Positions 15,010 to 23,264 of a stretch of DNA of 64,000 nt are shown one piece after another. Under the pieces are notes generated by a model. It ran no database searches. It was not told the origin of the DNA and was given only the letters and a program-made list of their open reading frames with translations. Location: NCBI RefSeq assembly GCF_900299525.1, contig NZ_OMKA01000024.1, positions 248,001 through 312,000 on the forward strand, read 5' to 3'. This stretch comes from Aquimarina sp. Aq78. Lineage in GTDB: Bacteria; Bacteroidota; Bacteroidia; Flavobacteriales; Flavobacteriaceae. A program made the translations under genes and the position numbers. The number at the start of each line of letters is the position of its first letter. The first letter of the stretch is position 1.

Positions 15010-16548
15010 TTAGTTCTTTTTGGTAGTAATTTCAATCACTCCATTTTTTGCCTTATCACCATATTTTTTTATAGCTGTTTTTCCTTTATAGACATTCATC
15101 TGTTCTATGGTGTCAGAATCTAATTTTTCCATTTCTTTTTTGGTCGTTTTTTTTCCATCTATATAAATTAATGGCTCACCGTCTCTATCACCAGTAAAGT
15201 ATGCAAAGGTTTTGTTGTCATTGGTGTGTATCTTATAAGTATCCTTGTGATCTCCATTAGTAAAAATGAACTCATTTTTCTTATCTCCAGAATGGATTTT
15301 CATTGTTCCTCCTTTTTTGTGTTTACCATCATTATCAACCACCCATATGTGATTTGAACCATTTCCAGATTGGCCTATTTCGATTTTACCGGTTTCACTA
15401 TCGTATATAATTGCAAAAGAATTAATAGGAGTGTTATTTGATATAGCATAATTGGTCGTTCCTTTTTTAGAAGATATATCCACTCTAATGCTCAGAATTT
15501 CATTAGCATCATTTCGTTTGATACCAGAGAATTTAACCTCGAGACTGTAGTCATCTTTTAAAGTATTTTTTACTTTATTAAGGTCTTCTTTTGAAGAACT
15601 TTTGTCGACTATAAATTCAATAATTTTTTTTCCTTTTTCCTGATAGAAGATCTGATCAGAAGCTTTTTGATCAACTTTTGTGTCCTGTTTGATTTTAATA
15701 ACTTCCTGGGTATTAAAACTCCATAAAAATAGACTTAACAAAGGAAGAATAACGGTGATCTTCCATAACTTTTTACTTTGAGAACTTTGTTTGTTTAACA
15801 TAACAATTCGTTTTTTGATTAATGATTGATAAAAATTATTAGTAATGGTAGAGTAATTATTTGATGATACTTTTAGTAAAGTTAATTGATACTCTTTTCT
15901 GGATGTCATTTGGTTTATAGCCTCCCGATCAGCGATAAACTCCAGATTTTGTTCCATGTTTTTTTTGTATAACCAGGCAAAAGGATTTACCCATAGAAAT
16001 ATGAGAAGAAGATTCATTAGTATTAAATCTAGAGTATGCAATTGCTGAACATGTATTTTTTCATGTTTTAGAATCATATCTAATTCTTCTCGAGAATGTA
16101 ATGCCGGATTGTATACGATCGTATTAAAAAAAGAAAAAGGAGCAATGTCTTGAGTAACTTCAACGAAGTTGAAGCCATCTTCTTTCCTGCTTTGATGATG
16201 AGTTAGTAATTTTTTTAAGGATAACAATTGAAGGCAAAAACGAGATAAAAATATAAGAACTCCCAAACCATAAAGAACAGATCCAATTACCCACCAGTTT
16301 ATAGTTTCGGGAATTATATTTTTTGAAGGAGATTGATGTGTTTCTGTTATGTAAAAAGTTGGGTTTTCAATAAACTTAATAGTTGTAAACTCTATAAATG
16401 GCAATAGTATAGAAGTGATAATACCAACCAACAAAAAATGCCTATTTATAGTAAAAAAAGTATCTTTTCTAAGCAATAAAAAATAAACTCCGTAAAATAA
16501 CGAAAGTAAAATACTGGCTTTAAAAAGATAAATTAAGAAGGTTTCCAT
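15010..16548 (-). CDS. M56 family metallopeptidase, BlaR1/MecR1-like sensor
   Basis: A 512-residue protein. Four hydrophobic segments in the first 290 residues surround a cytoplasmic zinc protease domain with the HEKIH motif (about residues 178-182) and a downstream Glu in the EFIADREA segment. In BlaR1 systems this protease inactivates the BlaI repressor upon sensing. The C-terminal 220 residues are extracytoplasmic and not a penicillin-binding sensor domain; they have no SxxK motif and end in a TonB-plug-like YGDKAKNGVIEITTKK. The signal sensed is therefore probably not a beta-lactam. It is 3 bp downstream of the blaI-type repressor gene. Confidence 0.85.
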   Translation of the reverse strand: METFLIYLFKASILLSLFYGVYFLLLRKDTFFTINRHFLLVGIITSILLPFIEFTTIKFIENPTFYITETHQSPSKNIIPETINWWVIGSVLYGLGVLIFLSRFCLQLLSLKKLLTHHQSRKEDGFNFVEVTQDIAPFSFFNTIVYNPALHSREELDMILKHEKIHVQQLHTLDLILMNLLLIFLWVNPFAWLYKKNMEQNLEFIADREAINQMTSRKEYQLTLLKVSSNNYSTITNNFYQSLIKKRIVMLNKQSSQSKKLWKITVILPLLSLFLWSFNTQEVIKIKQDTKVDQKASDQIFYQEKGKKIIEFIVDKSSSKEDLNKVKNTLKDDYSLEVKFSGIKRNDANEILSIRVDISSKKGTTNYAISNNTPINSFAIIYDSETGKIEIGQSGNGSNHIWVVDNDGKHKKGGTMKIHSGDKKNEFIFTNGDHKDTYKIHTNDNKTFAYFTGDRDGEPLIYIDGKKTTKKEMEKLDSDTIEQMNVYKGKTAIKKYGDKAKNGVIEITTKKN

Positions 16549-16551
16549 AGC

Positions 16552-16908
16552 TTATTTTTCTTGTTCTATTACTTTTAAAATTTCTCTTAATTCGTCTGCG
16601 GTTATCTTTTCTTCTTTGGCAAAAAAAGAAACCATATTTTTATAAGAATCGTTAAAATATTGTTTCATAGCTGTACTTACAAAATTGCTGCGATATTCTT
16701 CTTTTGTAATAATAGGGAAGTACTGATGTGTTTTTCCATAGGCTTGATGACCTACATACTTTTTATCCTCGAGATTACGTATGATGGTAGACACAGTGTT
16801 ATAATGTACAGCATTGTTTAGTTCGGCCTGAACCTCTTTTGCAAAAGCTTTTTTTAGCTTCCATAATGTCTGCATGATTTCTTCTTCTTTATTAGTAAGT
16901 TTTTCCAT
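16552..16908 (-). CDS. BlaI/MecI/CopY family transcriptional repressor
   Basis: A 118-residue repressor with the family's winged helix: MEKLTNKEEEIMQTLWKLKK at the start, then the recognition segment HYNTVSTIIRNLEDKKYV (about residues 37-54). The C-terminal helices dimerise; the BlaR1 cleavage-prone region is expected near residues 95-105. It is co-transcribed with the M56 sensor. Its promoter carries three matching operators 30-85 bp upstream, so autoregulation is very likely. Confidence 0.92.
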   Translation of the reverse strand: MEKLTNKEEEIMQTLWKLKKAFAKEVQAELNNAVHYNTVSTIIRNLEDKKYVGHQAYGKTHQYFPIITKEEYRSNFVSTAMKQYFNDSYKNMVSFFAKEEKITADELREILKVIEQEK

Positions 16909-16928
16909 AAGAGAGTATTAATAATAAT

Positions 16929-16993
16929 CAAATGTATAACTATGATTCTAGTTTAACAACTATTTTTGTAGTTATTTAACTATTTATGTAGTT
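16929..16993 (-). promoter_or_regulatory. blaI-M56 promoter with three BlaI-type operators at exact 20-bp spacing
   Basis: Three copies of AACTA-N6-TAGTT occur: AACTATGATTCTAGTT (16938-16953), AACTATTTTTGTAGTT (16958-16973) and AACTATTTATGTAGTT (16978-16993). Leftward, a -7 element TACATTTG (16936-16929) is preceded by a 20-bp spacer and TTG (16959-16957). The first operator occupies the spacer and the second overlaps the -33 site. The form resembles the known BlaI/MecI operator (TACA/TGTA dyads), so repression by the adjacent regulator is likely. Confidence 0.8.
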
Positions 16994-17153
16994 ATTAAGA
17001 AGGAAAAGAGATGATACTTTTATGCTTGCTAAGTATGGATATACTTCTTTTGAGCGACTTTTTTACTTTGTATAAAGTACTGTATTACAGTAGGTAAAAT
17101 ATGATTTAGTATCAATTTGTTAATAAAAAAATTTTCCGTTACGTAAATGAAAT

Positions 17154-17189
17154 GTTAAGTTTATCACAACAAAATAACACAAACTTAAC
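17154..17189. promoter_or_regulatory. Inverted repeat in the leader of the first M57 protease gene
   Basis: GTTAAGTTT (17154-17162) and AAACTTAAC (17181-17189) are perfect inverse repeats separated by 18 bases, just upstream of the ATG at 17201. They could form an mRNA hairpin or an operator. The paralogue at 21140 has a different palindrome, TGTTAAA-GT-TTTAACA, at 21109-21124. Confidence 0.35.
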
Positions 17190-17200
17190 TTTTATTTAGA

Positions 17201-18061
17201 ATGAAAAGAGTCAAATCTTTAGTGATAGCCACTGCAATGGGTATTACACTAACGCTGGTGTCTTGCGATAAAGACCAGGTTAATACTCCTGTAGAAGAAT
17301 CCTCTTTAGTTGTCGAAAAAGATGTTTTAAACAAAATCGTAGAATTACATTTTAATCCAAACGGGGTAGAAAAAGTAATGGTAAGTGATATTGACGGCAC
17401 CAAAAAAGCAATGTATCGTATTGAAGATGATATAATGTTTTCAAAATCTCAAATAATGGATATGGGGCTTCATGGAGGAATTCAAAACAAGCAGTACAGA
17501 ACTAATAATTTGGTAACATCGACTAATGTTATTCGTGTAGTGGGATATACGGGTAATAATCAATTTGGATTAAGTTCTACAGCTCAGACCGGCTTGCAGT
17601 ATGCTGTTAATAACTATAATAACGAAAATCTTAGAATTAGATTTCAATTATCTTTCGGAACAAACTGGGGACCTAATGATATCTTGGTATATGTAGATAA
17701 TAGCATAAATCCAGATCCAAACAGATCAGCAGGGATTGCGGGTTTTCCTAGTAATGGATATCCTTTTACAAGAGTTAGAATTAATAACGGGGCTAATTTA
17801 ACACAAACAAATCAGCAACTAGAGCATTTGTTGGCTCACGAAATTGGTCACTGTGTTGGGTTTAGACATACAGATTGGGATACCAGAAAAACTTGTAATG
17901 AGAATAGTAATGAAGGAGTAGGTAATGATGGTCTTGTGTATATCCCGGGAACAGCTGGTCCTGGTGGTGATCCAAATTCTATAATGAATGCTTGTTATCC
18001 TGCAAATACTGATGGAGAATGGAGTAACCTGGATAAAGTAGCACTAAACTACCTTTACTAA
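17201..18061 (+). CDS. M57 family ('HEIGH') zinc metalloprotease lipoprotein, copy 1
   Basis: A 286-residue protein. A lipoprotein signal (MKRVKSLVIATAMGITLTLVSC, lipid Cys near residue 22) anchors it in the cell envelope. The catalytic metzincin-type site HEIGHCVGFRHTDW (about residues 214-227) has three zinc-binding His and the catalytic Glu. Residues 90-286 contain the M57 domain, beginning with GGIQNKQYRTNN. Residues 25-90 look like a propeptide-type region. It is nearly identical in the catalytic domain to the product of 21140-22000. Substrate unknown. A terminator follows. Confidence 0.85.
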   Translation: MKRVKSLVIATAMGITLTLVSCDKDQVNTPVEESSLVVEKDVLNKIVELHFNPNGVEKVMVSDIDGTKKAMYRIEDDIMFSKSQIMDMGLHGGIQNKQYRTNNLVTSTNVIRVVGYTGNNQFGLSSTAQTGLQYAVNNYNNENLRIRFQLSFGTNWGPNDILVYVDNSINPDPNRSAGIAGFPSNGYPFTRVRINNGANLTQTNQQLEHLLAHEIGHCVGFRHTDWDTRKTCNENSNEGVGNDGLVYIPGTAGPGGDPNSIMNACYPANTDGEWSNLDKVALNYLY

Positions 18062-18099
18062 TCTAGTAACAATAATAAATTAGAGATATAGATATTGAT

Positions 18100-18125
18100 A
18101 AAAGACTGTCTTTTGACAGTCTTTT
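18100..18125. terminator. Terminator after M57 copy 1
   Basis: AAAAGACTGTC-TTTT-GACAGTCTTTT is an 11-bp stem with a 4-base loop, flanked by A and T runs. It serves the protease gene and also the convergent LytTR regulator ending at 18174. Confidence 0.85.
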
Positions 18126-18173
18126 GTTATTTTGTGATATGCAGTGATATGTTATGAATAAGTGAGGAAATTT

Positions 18174-18923
18174 CTAGATGCGCTTAAGAAGTTCGCGTTT
18201 TTTATCTCTAGATATGGATAGTGTTTTTCCATCACTCATTACGATATGTCCACCATCATCATTGCTTAATAATTTGAGATATTGAATATTAATAAGATTG
18301 GATTTATGTATCCTGAAAAAGTTAGATTGTGTTAACTTTTCCTCAAAAAACTTGAGGTTTTTTGATACTACCATCTGCGGTTGGTTATTTAGAATGATAG
18401 AGGTGTAGTTACCTTCAGCAATACAATACATGATATCTTCAATTTTGATAACATGCAATCCTCTGGTATCTGATAATATGATCTGCGGTGATTCTCTTAA
18501 ATTATATAAATTTTTTAAGTTTTCTTCTACACTGCTTTTAGAGGCTGCCTCTTTATTTATATACTGAGTTACCTTACTAACGGCTTCTTTAAGTTTTACT
18601 GGATCTACGGGTTTTAAAAGATAATCGATCGCATCATACTTGTACCCTTTTAATGCATATTCATCGTGCGCAGATATGAAAATTATTTTGAAATCCATAA
18701 GCTCGTGACTAGGAATCATATCAAAAATAGTACTGTTCCCTAGCTGAATATCTAAAAACACGATATCTGGACTAAATTCTTTGAAAAGTTTTTTCATTGA
18801 TGATTTGTCCCACCCTTCACCAATTACTTCTACTTCGGGACAATATGTTTGTAGTAACAATTTTAAACTGTTTCTAGCCATTTTTTCATCATCGATAATG
18901 ATACACTTAAGTGATGTACTCAT
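18174..18923 (-). CDS. LytTR-family response regulator
   Basis: A 249-residue regulator. The receiver domain has acidic residues DDE near residues 10-12, phospho-acceptor Asp in IVFLDIQLG (about D57) and Lys in LLKPVDP (about K108). The C-terminal LytTR domain (about residues 145-249: FFRIHKSNLINIQYL) binds DNA via a beta fold. It lies 6 bp downstream of the sensor kinase gene and is presumably its partner. Convergent with M57 copy 1. Confidence 0.93.
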   Translation of the reverse strand: MSTSLKCIIIDDEKMARNSLKLLLQTYCPEVEVIGEGWDKSSMKKLFKEFSPDIVFLDIQLGNSTIFDMIPSHELMDFKIIFISAHDEYALKGYKYDAIDYLLKPVDPVKLKEAVSKVTQYINKEAASKSSVEENLKNLYNLRESPQIILSDTRGLHVIKIEDIMYCIAEGNYTSIILNNQPQMVVSKNLKFFEEKLTQSNFFRIHKSNLINIQYLKLLSNDDGGHIVMSDGKTLSISRDKKRELLKRI

Positions 18924-18929
18924 AAGCTG

Positions 18930-20804
18930 TTAGTTTATAATTGGTAGATTAACGGTAACTCTGGTACCTTTTGATTTTCCATTATCATCCAATAAATCTG
19001 TAATTTTCATAGACGTTTTTTTATACCCTACTTTTTTAAGGAGTTTTATCCTTTCTGCTGTATTTCCCGATGCAATCGATAAATGGGTCGTGTTTTTTGA
19101 TTTTTTATTTAATTCGGCAGACTTTCTTCTACCAATACCATTGTCCTCAATAATACATTGTATACTATTTTTCTTTTTTTGAAATGATAACTTCAATACT
19201 TTTTTGTTTTTAGAACTTAATCCATGTATAACAGCATTTTCGAGATGTGGTTGAATAATCATCGAAGGTATTTTAGGGTTAAGTTCTATTAAATCTTCAT
19301 CAATCGTTAGACTTAATTCGAATTGATCATCAAATCGTTTGTTTTCTAGAATCATATAGGTCTTGATGATCTCTAATTCTTCCTTAAAACTAATATATAG
19401 ACTATCCGAGTTGGATAATATTTTTCGAATTAATTGAGAAAGCTCTCTCATATGTTCACTCGCCTCGAACTTATCTTTCTGAAGAATAAAACTTTGTAAT
19501 GTATTGAATGAATTAAATAAAAAATGTGGATTCATTATTGATCGTAATGATTTTAACCTTACCAAACTTATCTCTTCGTTAAGCTGTGATATTTTTAATC
19601 TGCTTTTTTGATAAATAGTTAAAAAAAATAAGATGCATATTATAGTGAGAACTCCCGAACTTAAGGCAAGAATTTTACTGTTGTAAACTTGTTTATTTGT
19701 TTTTTGATTTTTTTTCTCCAGGTTAGTGATTAGCTTATTTTTTTCGGATAGTATTTTATTATACTCTGATCGAGCGATCTCTTTTTTAAGATTATGTGCA
19801 TTAAATTTTTGAAGGTAGTTTTCTTTAGCTTTTAAGTATTGAATAGCCGTTTTTAGTTCTCCTTTGATTTCATAAATCTCTGCCAGGTCATTTAAGCTCA
19901 TTATATTAGAAGGAGGGTAGGCGTTCTCTGTATAACTTATAGATTTCTTGTAGTAATCAATAGCCTTATCCAGATGACCTAGTTTATAATTTAATTCTCC
20001 TACAGTATTAAAAAAAAATGATCCAAACCGTTCTTTTTTGCTGTCTGCAATATTGTTTAAATCAATATACTTATCAATAATTCTCGAAGCTTCTTTTAGT
20101 TTATTTTGTTTGATATAACCATAGGCAACATTATTAGCAGCTATTTCAAGAGAGTTGTTCTGACTTGGATTTTTTTCAAGAATACCTATGGCTTTATTAG
20201 AAAAATAGGCCATCGAATCAGGATTTGTTTTTTCGAATGTAGAAGAAATATTTAGTAGCGAAATAGCCATCCTTTGATCTTCATTCGGGCTAATATATTT
20301 AAACGAAGTCTTAAAATTTTTCCTAGCGAGCTCTGGTTCTAACAACTCATTGAATAATGTTCCTTGATCAATTAAAATATTCCATTTAAAATGTTCTTTT
20401 TCAGTAATGTTAGAAAGGTCAATAGCTTTGTTGTAATACTCTAATGCTTGTGAGTATTGATCTTTTTTTTGCATTTGCCAGGCTAGCATAGCGTATACTT
20501 CTATACGACAATCAATATTGTTGTTGTCTGTGCAATATTCCAGTAAATGAGATAGCTCATCAGTATCAGTGTTTTTTGATTGATTATAGGTATAAAACTT
20601 TAATAAGTTTAAATCACTTTTGATAATACTATCTTTATGATTTGATTGTCTAGCCTGTTCTTGTTTTTGTTTAAGATTCGTAAGTATTGAATCCTGAGAT
20701 CTTTTTTTTGAATCAATCACTATTGTGTCTTTTGCGAAAACTGACATAATAGAGAACAATCCGAATAGAAAAAACAATACGATTATATATCTGTTTGTTG
20801 TCAT
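18930..20804 (-). CDS. TPR-containing sensor histidine kinase of the LytS (His_kinase) type
   Basis: A 624-residue membrane kinase. It has an N-terminal signal/anchor (RYIIVLFFLFGLFSIMSVFA). A periplasmic region of tetratricopeptide repeats covers about residues 75-345 (e.g. SQALEYYNKAIDLS, DKAIDYYKKSISYTEN). A transmembrane helix lies at about 377-399. The kinase has the phospho-site HFLFNSFNTLQ (H about residue 430) and an HATPase N-box (LENAVIHGL). It signals to the LytTR regulator encoded next. The periplasmic TPRs suggest that the stimulus is protein binding. It is divergent from M57 copy 2 across 335 bp. Confidence 0.9.
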   Translation of the reverse strand: MTTNRYIIVLFFLFGLFSIMSVFAKDTIVIDSKKRSQDSILTNLKQKQEQARQSNHKDSIIKSDLNLLKFYTYNQSKNTDTDELSHLLEYCTDNNNIDCRIEVYAMLAWQMQKKDQYSQALEYYNKAIDLSNITEKEHFKWNILIDQGTLFNELLEPELARKNFKTSFKYISPNEDQRMAISLLNISSTFEKTNPDSMAYFSNKAIGILEKNPSQNNSLEIAANNVAYGYIKQNKLKEASRIIDKYIDLNNIADSKKERFGSFFFNTVGELNYKLGHLDKAIDYYKKSISYTENAYPPSNIMSLNDLAEIYEIKGELKTAIQYLKAKENYLQKFNAHNLKKEIARSEYNKILSEKNKLITNLEKKNQKTNKQVYNSKILALSSGVLTIICILFFLTIYQKSRLKISQLNEEISLVRLKSLRSIMNPHFLFNSFNTLQSFILQKDKFEASEHMRELSQLIRKILSNSDSLYISFKEELEIIKTYMILENKRFDDQFELSLTIDEDLIELNPKIPSMIIQPHLENAVIHGLSSKNKKVLKLSFQKKKNSIQCIIEDNGIGRRKSAELNKKSKNTTHLSIASGNTAERIKLLKKVGYKKTSMKITDLLDDNGKSKGTRVTVNLPIIN

Positions 20805-21139
20805 ATCTGTGATCTATGGTAAGTAAAATTACGAAACTAATGAAGTTATGCTGTATGTATTACGATTTTATTGTTTGGAAAAAAAATAAACTGTGATTTG
20901 GTGTAAATAAGCCTGTCATTGATGAAATAAGCTTTAGAACTTACCCTGTAAATACCATGTAAAACATTGCTTGCTAATGTGTTATTGTGCTTTTAGCGTT
21001 AAAAAAATACGGGTTTATTACTGTTTGTTGTTAAAAAATAACAGTTTATGTAAAGAAATTGACGGTTCATGTAATACGATTGAGTTTTAAGAGAATTTAA
21101 GAATATATTGTTAAAGTTTTAACATAAAATACAAACTCA
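20805..21139. other. Gene-free divergent region between the TPR kinase and M57 copy 2
   Basis: 335 bp with no credible frame. It must hold the leftward promoter for the two-component operon and the rightward promoter for M57 copy 2. A TGTTAAA-GT-TTTAACA palindrome lies at 21109-21124, 16 bp before the protease start, and may be an operator. No exact TAnnTTTG element was found. Confidence 0.4.
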
Positions 21140-22000
21140 ATGAAAAATTTTAAAACCCTTGCAGTAGTGTTCACTGCTGCTACACTATCAGTTTTTACAT
21201 CTTGTGAAAAAGAATCTCCAGAAAATGCAGAAGATCAGTCTTCACAAGAAATCTCAAAAGATGTTTTAAATAAAATAACAGCATTACATTTTAACCCTAA
21301 TGGTGTCGAAAAAATTACTTTGAACGATATCGATGGAACCCAAAAAACCGCATATAAGATTGAAGATGATATTCTTTTTACCGAAGATCAACTAATGAAT
21401 ATGCAGCTTCATGGTGGTATTCAAAACAAACAATATAGAACTAACAATATAGTAACTGCCACTAATGTTATTCGTGTTGTTGGGTATACAGGAAACAATC
21501 AATATGGGTTAAGTTCTACTGCACAGACAGGTCTTCGATATGCGGTTGACAATTATAATAATGAAAACCTTAGTATTAGATTCGAATTATCCTTCGGAAC
21601 AAACTGGGGTGCCAGAGATATATTAGTGTATGTAGATAATAGTATAAACCCAGATCCAAACAGATCAGCAGGGATTGCAGGTTTTCCTAGTAACGGATAC
21701 CCTTTTACAAGAGTAAGAATTAATAACGGAGCAAATTTAACACAAACAAATCAACAACTAGAACACTTATTAGCTCATGAAATTGGTCACTGTGTCGGAT
21801 TTAGACATACAGATTGGGATACCAGAAAAACATGTGGCGAAAATAGTAACGAAGGAGTAAGTAACGATGGCTTAGTGTTTATTCCAGGAACAGCAGGTCC
21901 GGGAGGAGATGCTAATTCTATAATGAACGCTTGTTATCCTGCAAATACCGACGGAGAATGGAGTAATTTGGATAGAGTAGCTCTTAATTTTCTGTATTAG
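21140..22000 (+). CDS. M57 family ('HEIGH') zinc metalloprotease lipoprotein, copy 2
   Basis: 286 residues, the same length as copy 1 at 17201-18061. Lipoprotein signal MKNFKTLAVVFTAATLSVF followed by lipobox TSC. The active site HEIGHCVGFRHTDW and the surrounding 190 residues are almost identical to copy 1. The first 90 residues are diverged, with the substitutions concentrated around the propeptide-like region. The nucleotide sequences differ at many third positions, so the duplication is not recent, and the catalytic domain has been conserved. It probably shares the two-component regulation inferred for this locus. Confidence 0.85.
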   Translation: MKNFKTLAVVFTAATLSVFTSCEKESPENAEDQSSQEISKDVLNKITALHFNPNGVEKITLNDIDGTQKTAYKIEDDILFTEDQLMNMQLHGGIQNKQYRTNNIVTATNVIRVVGYTGNNQYGLSSTAQTGLRYAVDNYNNENLSIRFELSFGTNWGARDILVYVDNSINPDPNRSAGIAGFPSNGYPFTRVRINNGANLTQTNQQLEHLLAHEIGHCVGFRHTDWDTRKTCGENSNEGVSNDGLVFIPGTAGPGGDANSIMNACYPANTDGEWSNLDRVALNFLY

Positions 22001-22064
22001 AAAATTTAGCAAGAATAGTTGTATACCCCTTAACTTACTTGCTAATATGTAGAGTTATATTATC

Positions 22065-22094
22065 AAATAGCATCCTGAAATACGGATGCTATTT
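22065..22094 (+). terminator. Terminator after M57 copy 2
   Basis: AAATAGCATCC-TGAAATAC-GGATGCTATTT hairpin followed by a T run. Confidence 0.8.
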
Positions 22095-22147
22095 TTTTTG
22101 AGAAAAGTTTCTATATAATAGTATCTTCGCAAACAAAATTAAAATTT

Positions 22148-23101
22148 ATGGTTGCCAGTATATTGTACGTTATTATAGGACTTATACTTCTTGTTGTGGG
22201 AGGAGAATTTTTGGTGAGATCCTCTGTTGCCTTGTCTTTTAGACTTAAATTGTCTCGTATGGTTATTGGGTTAACTGTAGTTTCTTTTGCTACCTCTGCG
22301 CCAGAATTGCTTGTGAGTATTCAAGCAGCAATGGATGGATTGTCAGATATATCTTTAGGTAATGTAGTAGGGTCAAACATAGCCAATATTGGTTTGGTAT
22401 TGGGTATTACTGCAATAATAAGCCCTTTGGCTATTGATAAGGACTTTTATAAATTTAATTGGCCAGTAATGGTACTGTTATCGTTTGTTTTATATCTCTT
22501 TTTAGAAAATGATGCAATTTTAACTCAGTTTGAAGGACTTATATTGTTATTGTCTCTAATAGTATACCTGTTCATTTTGATTCGAAGAGCTAGAAAATCT
22601 TCAAATGCAACGGCAGAAGAAGTAGATGATTCTCTTCAGAAAACATCTAATTTTAAAATTATAATTTGGCTACTCATAGGTGGGGCTGCATTATATTTCG
22701 GTTCAGAATTATTGGTGAGTGGAGCAGAAACTATTGCCAAAAGAATGGGAGTTAGTGAAGGGGTAATAGCAGTTACTCTTATTGCAGTGGGAACTAGTGT
22801 GCCAGAGTTAGCTGCTTCTGTTATTGCAGCGCTAAAACAGGAGAAGGCAATCTCACTCGGTAATCTTATAGGATCCAATATTTTCAATATAGCTTCGGTA
22901 TTAGGGATAACTTCATTAATTCAGCCCATTGCAGTAAAAGATGGAACACTAATGAGTGTAAATATTTATTGGATGCTTGGTTTTGCCATGATTTTACTTC
23001 CATTGGCTTTTGTGCCTAAAAAGATGATCCTGGGGCGCCCAAAGGGTCTATTGATTTTTGCAGCATATTGTATTTTTATTGCTATGGTTTTTATAAAATA
23101 A
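22148..23101 (+). CDS. Calcium/sodium antiporter of the CaCA family (YrbG-like)
   Basis: A 317-residue inner-membrane exchanger with about ten hydrophobic segments in two inverted repeats. The two alpha-repeat motifs are GNVVGSNIANIGLVLG (about residues 72-87) and GNLIGSNIFNIASVLG (about 237-252). The family swaps Ca2+ for Na+ or H+. A near-consensus -7 element TATCTTCG lies about 20 bp before the start. Single gene between two hairpins and a secreted hydrolase. Confidence 0.92.
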   Translation: MVASILYVIIGLILLVVGGEFLVRSSVALSFRLKLSRMVIGLTVVSFATSAPELLVSIQAAMDGLSDISLGNVVGSNIANIGLVLGITAIISPLAIDKDFYKFNWPVMVLLSFVLYLFLENDAILTQFEGLILLLSLIVYLFILIRRARKSSNATAEEVDDSLQKTSNFKIIIWLLIGGAALYFGSELLVSGAETIAKRMGVSEGVIAVTLIAVGTSVPELAASVIAALKQEKAISLGNLIGSNIFNIASVLGITSLIQPIAVKDGTLMSVNIYWMLGFAMILLPLAFVPKKMILGRPKGLLIFAAYCIFIAMVFIK

Positions 23102-23264
23102 AATACGCACGTAGATTGATGTTAAGCATATTTTTTTGTTAAGAAAGCAGATAAATAATAACAGTATTGCCATCTATCATTGCATATTTACCATTCATCA
23201 TAATTTGAACTATTATCTGTAGATGTTCATATATTTTTGATTGTAAATCAAAAAGAAACTAATT

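Noticed and set aside
15010-16548. The M56 protein as a beta-lactam sensor and hence a resistance determinant
   Set aside because: The outer domain lacks the SxxK and KTG motifs of a penicillin-binding sensor, and no beta-lactamase gene is nearby.
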